From positions 2,418,001 to 2,482,000 of the forward strand of contig LR134353.1 in the NCBI GenBank assembly GCA_900637135.1: DNA of 64,000 bases, written 5' to 3'. Each line of letters starts with the position of its first letter. Positions within the stretch are counted from its first letter, which is position 1. This document shows positions 1 to 9,531 of this stretch, piece after piece. The position numbers and the translations under genes are program-made. The notes beneath the pieces were generated by a model. The model searched no databases. It saw only the letters and a program-made list of their open reading frames with translations, and was not told where the DNA came from. This DNA comes from Mycolicibacterium flavescens (GTDB lineage Bacteria; Actinomycetota; Actinomycetes; Mycobacteriales; Mycobacteriaceae).

Positions 1-1544
1 GCCGCCGACAGGATCAGAGTCGTGAGGAACGACGACTTACCCGAGCCTGTCGTGCCGGCGATCACCATGTGGTGGCCCATGCCACCTTCGTGGGTCTCTT
101 TGAAGTCGATGTGGACTGGCGCCCCAGTCGGATCGACACCGATCGGGAACTGCAACCACTTTGCGCCCCAGGCATTGTCTTCAAAGGGAGGCCCTTGCAG
201 CGTTGGCGCCCAGAGCTTTTCCACGTCGAGGTTGCCGGGGTCATCGATGCCGAGAACCTTGTAGAGGTCGGCGTCGACCGAGGTGTCGTCGATCAGGCTG
301 CGAGAGCGCTCGCCCTCCACGCGGTACCGGGCCATCTTGCGTGCCAGCACCCGGGCGCTCGCCAGGTCCATCGAATCGGGGCGGCAGAACCATTGACCGC
401 GGTGCGTGACCTCCGACTCCGACACCCAGAACGTATTGGCTTCTTCGAAGCCGAGGCCGCGACCAGGCTCGTCGGACAAGGCCAGGAAGGTCACCCCTGC
501 TACACCGCCAGCGCGGGTCAGCGTTTCCCAGTGGCGGTCATCGCCGCGGCGGCGACGGTCGTCGATCACCAGCCAGTGCGGCGTGGTGGTGGCGTTCGTG
601 CGGAAGGCGTCGCGGCCGTGCAGCTCCGTGCCCACCGCCCCGTCCATCTGCTCACCGGTTGTCCAGACCATCCGGGTAGGACCGCCGCGGTCGCGCAGCG
701 TGGGGTGCGCGCAGTGCGGCAGCCACTTGCACCACTCCCAACGGGCAATGTCGTCGGTGACGATCATGATTTTGAAGTCCCGCGGTGAATGCGCCACGGC
801 GGCTTGGCAAATCAGCGCCCGGGCCAGCCCGTACACCGCATCCATGCCGTCACGTCCGATGAGGGCCATACCGGCAATATTGCGCAGCAGCAGCGGTTTC
901 GGCGCGTTCTGCAGCTTGCTTTGGGTCTGCAGAAACGCCGACGACGCGTCGTAAGTGACCGGCTCGTAGTCCTCGCGGCGGCCCAGCTCGTTGGTCTCCA
1001 GCTCCTTGACGACCTTCGAGGTACCCAGACCCACCCGGACCTGGCTGTAAAACACCTTCAACACTTGATCATTAGGCGTGCGGCACCACATCCGGGCCGA
1101 CCCCACAAGGCCTGACAGCAGTGCCGGCTCGGGATGGAGATACTCGAACTGCGCGTGCTGGGCTCGGGCGGCGTCTTGTACCTTGTCCCGCGTCTCATCG
1201 AGGGTCATCGCATAGTCGCGCAGTGCCTGCTCCATCTGCGGCCCCGACAGCTGCTTATCGCCGCCGCCACCACGATTGGAGAACATGTAGGACCCCATCG
1301 ACACGATCATCATGATGGGGAACAACAGGGTCATCATGCCCATCGTTCCGCTGCGCAGACCGGGCTGAGACAGCATCAGGGCCATGATCCCGAGGAACGC
1401 GACGCCCATGACAACGGGAAGGATGATCGCGGCCTTGCTGCGTGGAATCGGCCGGGGGGCCTCCAGCGGTTCGGGCACCGTTTCGCGGCCGCCCATCGTC
1501 GGTGGGATCTTCACCGAGCCTTGACGGGGCTTCACTGTTGCCAT
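1..1544 (-). CDS. eccC: EccC, ESX type VII secretion FtsK/SpoIIIE ATPase (3' end outside window)
   Basis: Membrane ATPase that drives substrate export through the ESX (type VII) secretion pore. Only about 514 N-terminal residues are visible. The ATG at 1544 gives MATVKPRQGSVKIPP, then two hydrophobic membrane segments at about residues 38-85. The Walker A motif of the first ATPase domain (GTTGSGKSS) is read from positions 33-56, about residue 497, so the remaining ATPase domains lie beyond position 1. It starts 5 bp after the eccB stop, the usual eccB-eccC order. A single-chain EccC cannot be told from an EccCa/EccCb split because the rest is missing. Family assignment is firm. Confidence 0.95.
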   Translation of the reverse strand, partial: MATVKPRQGSVKIPPTMGGRETVPEPLEAPRPIPRSKAAIILPVVMGVAFLGIMALMLSQPGLRSGTMGMMTLLFPIMMIVSMGSYMFSNRGGGGDKQLSGPQMEQALRDYAMTLDETRDKVQDAARAQHAQFEYLHPEPALLSGLVGSARMWCRTPNDQVLKVFYSQVRVGLGTSKVVKELETNELGRREDYEPVTYDASSAFLQTQSKLQNAPKPLLLRNIAGMALIGRDGMDAVYGLARALICQAAVAHSPRDFKIMIVTDDIARWEWCKWLPHCAHPTLRDRGGPTRMVWTTGEQMDGAVGTELHGRDAFRTNATTTPHWLVIDDRRRRGDDRHWETLTRAGGVAGVTFLALSDEPGRGLGFEEANTFWVSESEVTHRGQWFCRPDSMDLASARVLARKMARYRVEGERSRSLIDDTSVDADLYKVLGIDDPGNLDVEKLWAPTLQGPPFEDNAWGAKWLQFPIGVDPTGAPVHIDFKETHEGGMGHHMVIAGTTGSGKSSFLTTLILSA

Positions 1545-1549
1545 GCGGT

Positions 1550-3028
1550 CTACCGTCCTTGTTCGGTGATCGGGGCCGCAGAGCCGGCCAACGTGTCGTG
1601 CATGGTCATCGCCGCCTGCTTCGACAGCTCCGGGCCCGCCGGCCATACGCGAAGCAGTGGCCATGGCGCCAAGCGCGGCGCGACATTCTTGAGTCCCAGC
1701 GACTGCAGTGCTTCATCGTCGAACGGCACGCCGTAGCGCGCGCCGGATTCACTGATCAGCCAAAGAGTTTCCCGACGAGCGGACTCAGCGCTCGCACCCG
1801 TCGTCGAGACCCACGTTGCCGGACTGTCAGCGAGCAGAACCTGATCGGCCAGCGTGCCCTGGTCGGCAGTGCTGACGACCAGAGGAACCAGATGCGCCTC
1901 CTGCTCGGCAGTCACCGGCAATGCTCGCCCGACCAGAAGTCGTTGGCGGGCTTGCCGATCCGTGACTCCCCGATCCCACGCCACACACAGCACAGGCTCG
2001 GCGCGCCAGTCCACGACTTTGAGTGGCTCCGCGGGATACCCGGTCACGTCGAGCACGTCCCGCACGGGAACATCGCCCAAGACGTCCGGGGAAATGCGGG
2101 GAGGTTGTGAGACGCCGAATGAATCGCGCTGCCGCAGCATGGCCGCCACCACTGAGGACACCGGCTGCACACCACTGCCGAGTACCACGTAGAACTGGTC
2201 TTGACCCGACGCCACGTCCTGAGACACCACGACCGCGCCGTTCACCATCGGTGTCGTCGTACCCAGATTGACCGTGCTGGGCTGGCCCGCCCCCGGCACC
2301 CCCGGGACGACCAGGGGCCTACCGGCAGGCAAAGCGTCGACCATGGCCTGAGAGAGCACAACCGGGGCACCGGCTTCCTCCAACCCCAGCGGCTCCACTA
2401 CTGCCCTGTCGGAAAGATCGACCGGCATCCGCACGCCATTGGTGATGACATACGCCTGCTCGTTGAAGATGCCAACAACCGCAGTATCAGGGGCGACCTC
2501 GCGGGCGCGGTCGCCCAGCGTGAGGTCACCGTTAATCCCAGTGATCACCGGACGCCCGCTCATCGTCTCGGACGCCGTGTCGCACACTGCCCAGCGCGAC
2601 ACCTCAGGAGTGAGCACCTTGGGCGGCTCGGTAGGAGCGCCTTCGATGCCGACCAGCGGCCCCCGCGGCCACTTGGCGAGGTCGTCGGGACTGACGAACG
2701 TCGGCTCGGACGGTTGTCCGGCGATCAGCCATGCCGACACCAGATTCAGCGCCGGATGAAGCCGGCCGTCCACTGACACGAAGACCGTGCCGAGTTTGCG
2801 GTCGGCCACGATTTTGGAGTCGTTCACCAAGCCCGCTGGCCGTAGCCAGCCCACCACGAGCGCCCCCACCATCACCAGGACGGCGAGCAGCGCCGAGATC
2901 ATCAACATCAATCGCTGCGTACGCATGCGGTCGGTCTGCATACGCACCGACCGGCGCTGAAATGCAAATCCCAGCCGCCGGCGCAGGAAGTAATGACCTC
3001 GCACCTGTGTCTTGGAAGCCAGATTCAT
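1550..3028 (-). CDS. eccB: EccB, ESX type VII secretion core component
   Basis: Core subunit of the ESX inner-membrane complex, with a short cytosolic N-terminus, one transmembrane helix (about residues 40-62) and a large periplasmic domain. About 492 residues, normal for EccB. The N-terminus MNLASKTQVRGHYFLRRR followed by the membrane helix and the DSKIVADRKLGTVFV region is typical. I prefer the ATG at 3028 over the in-frame GTG two codons upstream because a GGAG sits about 7 nt before it. It follows a roughly 130-bp gap after the large Gly/Pro-rich gene, so it may have its own promoter or be read through. eccC begins immediately downstream. Confidence 0.95.
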   Translation of the reverse strand: MNLASKTQVRGHYFLRRRLGFAFQRRSVRMQTDRMRTQRLMLMISALLAVLVMVGALVVGWLRPAGLVNDSKIVADRKLGTVFVSVDGRLHPALNLVSAWLIAGQPSEPTFVSPDDLAKWPRGPLVGIEGAPTEPPKVLTPEVSRWAVCDTASETMSGRPVITGINGDLTLGDRAREVAPDTAVVGIFNEQAYVITNGVRMPVDLSDRAVVEPLGLEEAGAPVVLSQAMVDALPAGRPLVVPGVPGAGQPSTVNLGTTTPMVNGAVVVSQDVASGQDQFYVVLGSGVQPVSSVVAAMLRQRDSFGVSQPPRISPDVLGDVPVRDVLDVTGYPAEPLKVVDWRAEPVLCVAWDRGVTDRQARQRLLVGRALPVTAEQEAHLVPLVVSTADQGTLADQVLLADSPATWVSTTGASAESARRETLWLISESGARYGVPFDDEALQSLGLKNVAPRLAPWPLLRVWPAGPELSKQAAMTMHDTLAGSAAPITEQGR

Positions 3029-3156
3029 CGGCACTCCAAAACCGTACCGTGCAAAACAACGAGTCAGCCACCACCGCAGCCAAATTGACTGCGAACGAAT
3101 TTAGGCGAGGTTGCTGCGCTGGCATCAGGTCGACGCCTAATGTGGACTGGGCGCGT

Positions 3157-5586
3157 TCACCCAGCGTGCACGAGGTCCTCTTCGACGCTGGCCAGCGACT
3201 CAACGATCAGATCGCGGATATGGACGTTCCCGGCGGTCGCAGCTGCGTAACACATGTCGGGCAGCGGCAGCGGCCGTGTAGCCCATCCACCAATCAGCTC
3301 GGCTGTGCGCGCCACCATCCAGTGCGCGCGATAGCGAGCAAGTTCTTCGATGGTCTCGCTCGGATCGGCCTGGCCAACGAAACCCGGCCGAAAAATCGAC
3401 GTGACGGTATTGAAGTCCTTGGCCGCCGCGTCGTACTCAGCCCACTGCTGTGGGCTTGGATCCCGATCTCCGCCGCGTGTCAGCCAGATCTGACGAACAG
3501 CGTTGGGGATTCCCCCTTCGACCGCGACGCCCTGGGTGGTGGCCGTGTTCATCAGCAGGGCGCTGGCCGCAGCGACGATCCTGTCCTGGAGCAGGGGGTC
3601 AGCGTCCATGACGCGCAGCAGCCGCGGATACACATCAGGCCACAGCGCCGCCAATCGGTGCTCGTGCATTCCGTCCAGCCCGGGCGCAGCGGTCTGCTGG
3701 CCCGGTTGAAGCAGCGGGTTCGTCTGTCGCGTGCATGACGGCGGATGCTCCACGCCGGCATCGCGCAGCGCCGTTAACGGGCCCGTCGTCGCAGCCGCCA
3801 CCAGCCGCCAACCCATTTCAGCGCGCAGCTGCGCGTACTCGATGAGCACTCGCGCCGGGTCAGCCCAGCCGAACCACAACTGTCGAAAATGGTCGTCCAA
3901 CAAAGGATCCGTTGCCAGTACGCGTGCTGAGCGGGGCACATAGACACCAGCGGGAATGTAGCTGGCCCCATCGTTGGACGTCACGACAGTCTCAGTGCCG
4001 CTAGGTGAACGAAAGACTCCCACCGCCCACTCGATCGGATAACCGACCGCCTGAGCAGCGTGCTGGAGCTTCCACGCCAACTCCTTCGCCGCCGCCGCAT
4101 CGGCCGACTCACGCCGCTCCCGGGCGGCAGCGGACTGGCCCGCTGCGACCACACTCGCCGGAATCAGCGTCGCACCACCTCCGGCGCCTGCTGGCGGCGA
4201 CGGCGTTGCAGGCGCATTGCCACCAGCGGCGAGCGTGCCCGCCGGGACCGTCGCCGGAGGCGGCGGCGCAGCGCCGGCCGGTGGACCCATCGACCCAGGC
4301 GGCAACATCATCGGAGTACCACCACCAGTGCCCATTCCGGCCCCGGTCGAAGTGGCGGCCGCCGGAGCGGCCGGAGTGACCATGCCCGGCTGAGCTGAGG
4401 CCGGTGAGACGCCACCACCGGGAGCAGCCGAGACGGGTGCCACCGGTGCCGCGTGTCCCCCTCCAGTCAGCGCCGGCGACGGACTCGGCGGAGCCGGTGG
4501 AGCAGACGGCATCCCACCACCGATGCCCGCCCCAGTCGACAAGCCCTGGGAGAAAGCCGCCGCCGGTGAACCAGCGCCGGTGCTTGCGCCCGGAACCCCT
4601 CCACCACCTGGCAATCCGCTTCCCGCGCCGGGCACCTGACCCATGCCGCTACTCAACGGATTAGATCCCATCCCCGGCATGCCGCCGGAGCCAAGGCCGC
4701 CCGGCATTTTCGGCATACCACCGCCGGAACCAAGGCCGCCACCACCAGATCCCATGCCGCCCATCGACGGCATGCCACCACCGCCAAGCGGTGTAGCCGC
4801 TCGGCTCGGTGATGTCGCACCGGGAGTCGCCTGTGTCACCGGCGGGCTGGCCGCCGCGGCGAGTGCACCGTCGCCTGGTGCCGTGGAGGTGCCGGGCTCA
4901 ATCCCTGATTGAGTAGCTCCGGATCCTGTGGGATCGGCGGGGGGCGTCTTCGGGCTTTCCACCGGGTCGCCCGCGTCATCGGTGCGCTTTAATGGATCGT
5001 CTTCTTGGGTGATCCCAGGTGATGTGTTGTGGTCGACGGGGGTAATTGCGGGGCTCGCCGCGATGTCACCGTAGCGAGTGAGAAGGTCGAGAGCGCGGGT
5101 GTTTTCGGCTGTGGCCTTGAAAGAAGTGTGCAGCGCCATTGCCGCTTCCACGCCCCAACCGGTCTGGGTTCGGGCCTGGGCGTGGTACGCGGTTACTAAA
5201 GTTTCGCGCTCCCCCGGGAGCTTGGCGGCGTTGATCGCGGCGTCCGCATCACGGACCAGTTGGTCTTGCCCTGCAGCAGTTTCGCGGAGTACCACGGCAA
5301 TGCCGTTGCATTTCTTCGCAACACCGTCGTGCCACTCACTGATGGTTTTGGCTTCCTCAGCCAGCATTGCTCCAGCCTGATGTGCGCTATCGAATCCCGT
5401 GGAGTCGGCCGCGTCGCGGAATGCGGCATTGTCTTGCACGATCTGCTGGTGGATACCGTCCCATGCCGCCGCTCCCGCCTTGTAGGACTGTTCCTGGGCG
5501 TCCCAATGGGCAGCGTCCGGCGGAACCATGTCCGGCGTAACGATCAGCGGGCCATACGATCCCGCCCCTCCCCCTGTCGATGGCAT
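3157..5586 (-). CDS. Large Gly/Pro-rich ESX-associated protein, Rv3899c-like C-terminus
   Basis: About 809 residues in three parts. An alpha-helical N-terminal region (about 1-170) resembles the helical bundles of ESX substrates. A long low-complexity linker (about 190-480) is rich in GGGMPSMGGMG and Pro/Ala runs. A folded C-terminal region of about 300 residues contains the stretch WAVGVFRSPSGTETVVTSND. That region reminds me of the DUF5632/DUF5631 pair seen in M. tuberculosis Rv3899c, which lies beside ESX-2; this is recalled, not searched. I chose the ATG at 5586 because it overlaps the upstream stop as TAATG. Probably a secreted or secretion-accessory protein; its function is unknown. Confidence 0.85.
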   Translation of the reverse strand: MPSTGGGAGSYGPLIVTPDMVPPDAAHWDAQEQSYKAGAAAWDGIHQQIVQDNAAFRDAADSTGFDSAHQAGAMLAEEAKTISEWHDGVAKKCNGIAVVLRETAAGQDQLVRDADAAINAAKLPGERETLVTAYHAQARTQTGWGVEAAMALHTSFKATAENTRALDLLTRYGDIAASPAITPVDHNTSPGITQEDDPLKRTDDAGDPVESPKTPPADPTGSGATQSGIEPGTSTAPGDGALAAAASPPVTQATPGATSPSRAATPLGGGGMPSMGGMGSGGGGLGSGGGMPKMPGGLGSGGMPGMGSNPLSSGMGQVPGAGSGLPGGGGVPGASTGAGSPAAAFSQGLSTGAGIGGGMPSAPPAPPSPSPALTGGGHAAPVAPVSAAPGGGVSPASAQPGMVTPAAPAAATSTGAGMGTGGGTPMMLPPGSMGPPAGAAPPPPATVPAGTLAAGGNAPATPSPPAGAGGGATLIPASVVAAGQSAAARERRESADAAAAKELAWKLQHAAQAVGYPIEWAVGVFRSPSGTETVVTSNDGASYIPAGVYVPRSARVLATDPLLDDHFRQLWFGWADPARVLIEYAQLRAEMGWRLVAAATTGPLTALRDAGVEHPPSCTRQTNPLLQPGQQTAAPGLDGMHEHRLAALWPDVYPRLLRVMDADPLLQDRIVAAASALLMNTATTQGVAVEGGIPNAVRQIWLTRGGDRDPSPQQWAEYDAAAKDFNTVTSIFRPGFVGQADPSETIEELARYRAHWMVARTAELIGGWATRPLPLPDMCYAAATAGNVHIRDLIVESLASVEEDLVHAG

Positions 5587-6203
5587 TAGCGCAACCCGCA
5601 CGCAGGCGCGATCACATCCACGAGGTCATTGCCGCGTTGAAGGGCCGCACTTGCCGCTGGCCAGTCCCGCATGTTTACGAAATGCAGTCTGTCGATCTCG
5701 GAAGCGATCCAGGCGCTGATGGGGGCCACGATGTCTTCGGGCGCGGCAGGTTCAATCTGAGTGCGCAGGAAGGAGACCTGCGACATGCTGACGCGCTTTT
5801 CGTTGGCTCTGGCGTCGAAACGAGCGTCCATGGCGCCTTCGCCCGGCGCAACAGCGGCGCGCGCTCGGGCGGCAGCAGCAGTCGTCAAAGCCGCCTGCTC
5901 CCAGGCCTCGCACGCAGTGGTCTTTGATGCTAGGACTTCGGCGCTGCTGTAATCGGCTGGTGATGGTGGGGGGGACACGTTGACCATGTGCTGAGCAGGT
6001 GTGATCGGGCTGCCGAGCGCGACCGCCGTTCCTACTGTCGCGGCGGCGGCAATGGCGAATGCGCTTGCAGCGGCGACGATTCCGGTGCGGCGTGGTCGCG
6101 GTGTCAGTTGAGCTGGTGGCCCACCCGCGTTTTGGGGGGGAGGTGCGGGTGGACCACCGGGTTGGGGGTGCTGGTGGGTCGCTGAGGTCGCGTAAGTAGT
6201 CAT
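5586..6203 (-). CDS. Pro-rich single-pass membrane protein of the ESX locus (205 aa)
   Basis: Unrecognised family. The N-terminal 35 residues are Pro/Gly-rich (QPGGPPAPPPQNAGG). One membrane helix follows at about residues 40-62, then an extracytoplasmic domain with two Cys (near TTACEAW and at PACGLR). Its layout matches the 227-aa product of 6555-7238: Pro-rich cytosolic tail, helix, YSAEEV/YSSAEV motif, helical domain ending in a Cys. The two are therefore probably paralogues. The ATG at 6203 overlaps the previous stop (ATGA), and its own stop overlaps the next start, so translation is coupled. A structural or chaperone role in secretion is a guess. Confidence 0.85.
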   Translation of the reverse strand: MTTYATSATHQHPQPGGPPAPPPQNAGGPPAQLTPRPRRTGIVAAASAFAIAAAATVGTAVALGSPITPAQHMVNVSPPPSPADYSSAEVLASKTTACEAWEQAALTTAAAARARAAVAPGEGAMDARFDARANEKRVSMSQVSFLRTQIEPAAPEDIVAPISAWIASEIDRLHFVNMRDWPAASAALQRGNDLVDVIAPACGLR

Positions 6204-6541
6204 ACCGTTACGGTCCCTCCGCTGGGGATGAGGGTGAGCGACTGCCGGTTTTCGTTCTCGATCGTTTCCATCGACGTGACGGACTCAGTCTTGCGCTGAT
6301 AGATGCCCGCGATCCGCCGTCCGCCGCCCGCGTTGAGGCCCTGGCGAATTACTTCATCCTCGGCAATGGTCTCTGTCAGCGGCGCCCACATCGGACGGGC
6401 CGCGCAGGCAGCAACAGCGCCGGATGACGCTGCGCCAGACGGCGCTTGGGCCACAGTCTCGGCAACCAACGCAGGAGCCGACGCGTTCGCGGCGTGAGCC
6501 TCGACCGGCTTGAGGTTGAAGGGCTTGGTAACTGCAGGCAT
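6200..6541 (-). CDS. Small ESX-locus protein of unknown function (113 aa)
   Basis: No family recognised. The start is the ATG at 6541, preceded by a good AGAAGGG ribosome site and lying 13 bp after the upstream stop; the longer open frame runs into the neighbouring gene and is not used. The first half is Ala-rich. The second half is charged (EDEVIRQGLNAGGGRRIAGIYQ) and ends in SLTLIPSGGTVTV. No signal peptide or membrane helix is seen, so it is probably cytosolic. It sits between two related membrane-protein genes and overlaps the next by ATGA, which supports its being a real, co-translated gene. Confidence 0.75.
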   Translation of the reverse strand: MPAVTKPFNLKPVEAHAANASAPALVAETVAQAPSGAASSGAVAACAARPMWAPLTETIAEDEVIRQGLNAGGGRRIAGIYQRKTESVTSMETIENENRQSLTLIPSGGTVTV

Positions 6542-6554
6542 TAAGTTGTCCCTT

Positions 6555-7238
6555 CTACTTCTGGCAGGCCGCGTGGGCTTTGTCCATCGCGGTCTGGCCC
6601 TGCTGTGCGGGTAGGTTGCGGTCCTGGCCGCTGGTATCGGCGGCCAGCACGGCAAGCGTGGCATCGATGTAGTCGCCCATCGGGTCAGCAATTTCGCGTG
6701 GCGTGGCCGGCGGGATGTGCAGCCGCAGGTACTCCATCTCCACCAGGACCACCGCCTGCTCATTGGCGAGTGCGGCTTTGTATTCGGGGCTCTCTCGGTT
6801 GGGTAGCGCCGCTACGAGGGGCACGGAGGCCTCGTAGACGGCGGCAACCACCGACTTAGCTGCCGCGCACGCCTCGTCGCGGGCAGCGCTGACTTCCTCG
6901 GCGCTATAAACAGGTGCGGAGGGCGTCACTGTTGTGGTGACCGGCGCTGGGTCGGGGCGCGTCCAAGCAAGAGCGCCCATCACTACTGCCGCTACCGCAA
7001 GTACGACTGCGCCGCCCGAGAGTCCCCACACCAACTTCGGCGTGCGTTGACGCGGCGGGGTTGCCGGCGGCGGCATGTACGGGGCTGCCTGGGACGCATG
7101 AGGAGGCAGCACACCGGTCGGGCTGCCCGGCGGCGGGAATCCACCCACGGGTGGCTGCTCTGGTCCGCGTGGGGGTGCCCACGGCGAGCCGGGACCCGCG
7201 GCAGCGGGTCCGACCTGCGGTGACGTGCCCTCACTCAT
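6555..7238 (-). CDS. Pro-rich single-pass membrane protein of the ESX locus (227 aa)
   Basis: The N-terminal 65 residues are Pro/Gly-rich and probably cytosolic. One transmembrane helix (about residues 70-92, LSGGAVVLAVAAVVMGALAW) follows, then a helical extracytoplasmic domain starting at VYSAEEVSAARDEACAAA and ending in AHAACQK. The two Cys could form a disulphide. It shares architecture with the 205-aa product two genes downstream. The start ATG at 7238 lies after an 80-bp gap that could hold a promoter. Family unknown; the locus suggests an accessory role in ESX secretion. Confidence 0.85.
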   Translation of the reverse strand: MSEGTSPQVGPAAAGPGSPWAPPRGPEQPPVGGFPPPGSPTGVLPPHASQAAPYMPPPATPPRQRTPKLVWGLSGGAVVLAVAAVVMGALAWTRPDPAPVTTTVTPSAPVYSAEEVSAARDEACAAAKSVVAAVYEASVPLVAALPNRESPEYKAALANEQAVVLVEMEYLRLHIPPATPREIADPMGDYIDATLAVLAADTSGQDRNLPAQQGQTAMDKAHAACQK

Positions 7239-7317
7239 ACATCAACCGTAACGCCGATAGACGACATGTGGCTACCAGCACGGCCCGATCCGCCATAACC
7301 AGCTCGCTGCGGGCTCT

Positions 7318-7728
7318 TCATTGCTGAAGGTTGTTGAGTAGCCGGGCTGCCTCCTCGGCTGCCTTTTCTGCGTTCTGCTCGATGACTTCACGCTCGGCGT
7401 AGGCGTCGGCGACCGCGGCTTGCAACGTCGTGCTGATGACCCGCTCGAGTCCCTCGTTGGTGTAGCGGGTGGTGCATCCCGGGGCCAGCGACAATGACAC
7501 CAGCCGCCCATGGTGATTGACCGACAGCTGGACATCGCCATCAGCGCTTTCCATGTGTACGTCGATGCTGGCCCACTTCTTGCGGAGATCCCGCAGGGTC
7601 TGCTGCACACGCTCGATGCGCGCGACGGCTTGGGCGACCAGCTCGGCGTCCGATTTGTAGGCAGCCGGGCGGGCACCGTTGGTCGGTGTGGTCGCCGGCC
7701 TCGCGGCGGATCCGTGTGCTGCGGTCAT
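7318..7728 (-). CDS. YbaB/EbfC-like protein, EspL-like
   Basis: 136 residues with a Pro/Ala-rich start and a YbaB-type core: a long helix (AVARIERVQQTLRDLRKKW), beta strands (DVQLSVNHHGRLVSLSLAPG), then a C-terminal helix (LERVISTTLQAAVADAYAE). EspL of the ESX-1 locus belongs to the same fold class and likewise sits next to espB. Here too the start ATG at 7728 overlaps the stop of the EspB-like gene (ATGA). In ESX-1 such proteins are cytosolic factors supporting substrate stability; that role here is inferred. No DNA-binding evidence is visible. Confidence 0.85.
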   Translation of the reverse strand: MTAAHGSAARPATTPTNGARPAAYKSDAELVAQAVARIERVQQTLRDLRKKWASIDVHMESADGDVQLSVNHHGRLVSLSLAPGCTTRYTNEGLERVISTTLQAAVADAYAEREVIEQNAEKAAEEAARLLNNLQQ

Positions 7729-9521
7729 TTCGCATCCCCTTCGGGATCGGGTGGCATTGTGACGCGGCGGCGCGGCCGCCCTGGCGCAGCCCGATCAGTA
7801 GGTGTCGCTTTGGTTGCGGCGGCGTTGTCGACGCTGACAGTTTGGCGGCGCTCAACTTCACCTTTGACCGGTTCCCCGTTCGGAATGGAGGGGATGACCA
7901 CGGTCTTGTCCGGTGGCGGTTTCGCCCGATCGCCACCAGCGCCGCCACCGGCACCCATGCCGCCCATCATCGGCGGCATCATTCCCATCCCGCCCATACC
8001 GGCACCGGCGGGCGCGGGTGAGCCGGGCGGGACCGCCCCACCGCTCGACGGCAGCGACGGTGCCCCACCGGTGGGCGCTGAGGCAGCGGCCAGCGCGCCC
8101 CCGCCTGGAGGCAGAGAGGTGTCGAGACCGGCTGGCTCCATGCCGCCCCCACCGCCGCCACCACCGCCGCTGCCGAGGCCACCACCGAAGTCAGACAGTC
8201 CTGCGTCATCGAGCGAAGCGTCGTCGAGCCCGAGGTCAGGCTCCTCCTGAAGGCTTGACGCAGCACCTTGCATGACCTGCTGAGCGGCGCCCATCAGCTG
8301 CTGCGGGACGCTGGTCACTGCCCCCATGGCGCCACCGAGAGCGCCTGCGAGCATGGAAGGAACCATTGCCGCCATCGGCAACATCTGCTGCATCGGGTCA
8401 CCGCCCATCGGCGAAGCGCCCTCGCCGCCGGCCAGCAGAGGATCGGCGGCAGGATCGGCCAGTGGGTCGGCCAAGGGGTCGCCGCCCCCGGTCTCGCTGG
8501 CCGCGGCGCCGGTATCTGACGACGCAGCTGCGCCGGACTGATCTTCGCCGTCGCCGGGCTTCCGCTCCCCTGGTTGCCCGGACCCTTCGCTCGGCGTACT
8601 GGACCCGTCCTTCACGATGTCGGTGACCGGCGGCGGTGGCGGCGGAGCTTGGGGCAACTCGCCTAGGTGATAGGACACCCCTGCCGTGGTGGCTGTGGTG
8701 TCGAGCTGCTGCAGGTGATTGCCGTACCGCACGAACTGGTCAGCGCCCATCAGGCCGCCGGTCTGCATCATCAGCATCTGCGCGCGGGTCATGGACTGCC
8801 GCGTGTCGGCGAACGCCTGGGTGCGCGGAGTTTCTTGCTGGGTGCGGTCAAAGCGGCCACCGTGATCTTGTGCGGCTTGGGCGACCGTGGCGGAGTGGGA
8901 CGCCATCTGATCGGCCCAGGATGCGAACTTGTTCAGCGAGGCCGCCAGCTGTGGTCCGGTTCGCCCGGTGATGCCGGCCGCTACGGCGCTCTCAGCGTTT
9001 CGGGCAGCGACGGCGCACGCCTCAAAAGCGCCCTGGTAGGCCTGGCAGGCAGTGTGAAAGGTCGTGCCGGTGCTGCTGCTGCCCGCCTCGATCAGCCCAG
9101 CGGTCACCTCCCCGGGTCGCGGGGCCATCGGGGAAATCGGGGTGTCAGGAGCTACCGCGTTGGTCTTGACTGCAGCCTGGGTCGCCGGTCCGCCTACCGG
9201 TGCCGCGGGTGCCCCTCGCAACGCCAGTGATGCGGCATTGGCGGCTTCGCGTTCAGCCATGTCCATGCTCACCGCGGCCACGGCTTGGGCGGCGGCGGTG
9301 AGGACTGCCGCACCATCCAATGCCCGACTGGACAGCACTCCCCCATGCTCGGAGAGCCGCGCCGCCGCCGTGGTCGACACCTCGTCTGGCGCCAGCGGGG
9401 CGTGCACGGGGGGCGCAGCGGCCAGCGCGGCCAGACTGCCTGCGGCCGAGGTCATCCTCGCGGCGAGCGTGGCCATCCCGCCGAAGTCGACATCAACGCG
9501 TGGCCCCCCACTGCTTGGCAT
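7725..9521 (-). CDS. EspB-like PE/PPE-fusion, predicted ESX substrate
   Basis: 598 residues. The first 280 are helical and resemble a PE-like segment (about 1-90) joined to a PPE-like segment (about 130-280, with FASWADQMASHSATVAQAA in place of a classic WxG turn), the layout of EspB. The rest is a low-complexity tail with Pro runs, acidic stretches, MGGDPMQQMLPMAAM and GGGLGSGGGGGGGGG. The ATG at 9521 has a strong GGGGGGAG ribosome site. It is followed directly by the YbaB/EspL-like gene. EspB-type proteins are secreted and oligomerise at the cell surface; that this protein does so is inference from architecture and position. Confidence 0.8.
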   Translation of the reverse strand: MPSSGGPRVDVDFGGMATLAARMTSAAGSLAALAAAPPVHAPLAPDEVSTTAAARLSEHGGVLSSRALDGAAVLTAAAQAVAAVSMDMAEREAANAASLALRGAPAAPVGGPATQAAVKTNAVAPDTPISPMAPRPGEVTAGLIEAGSSSTGTTFHTACQAYQGAFEACAVAARNAESAVAAGITGRTGPQLAASLNKFASWADQMASHSATVAQAAQDHGGRFDRTQQETPRTQAFADTRQSMTRAQMLMMQTGGLMGADQFVRYGNHLQQLDTTATTAGVSYHLGELPQAPPPPPPVTDIVKDGSSTPSEGSGQPGERKPGDGEDQSGAAASSDTGAAASETGGGDPLADPLADPAADPLLAGGEGASPMGGDPMQQMLPMAAMVPSMLAGALGGAMGAVTSVPQQLMGAAQQVMQGAASSLQEEPDLGLDDASLDDAGLSDFGGGLGSGGGGGGGGGMEPAGLDTSLPPGGGALAAASAPTGGAPSLPSSGGAVPPGSPAPAGAGMGGMGMMPPMMGGMGAGGGAGGDRAKPPPDKTVVIPSIPNGEPVKGEVERRQTVSVDNAAATKATPTDRAAPGRPRRRVTMPPDPEGDAK

Positions 9522-9531
9522 GTCTCCCCCC

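Noticed and set aside
4600..4820. Dense short repeats that could suggest a minisatellite or CRISPR-like array
   Set aside because: They are irregular GGN/CCN codon repeats within the Gly/Met/Pro-rich linker of an intact coding frame, with no spacer structure.
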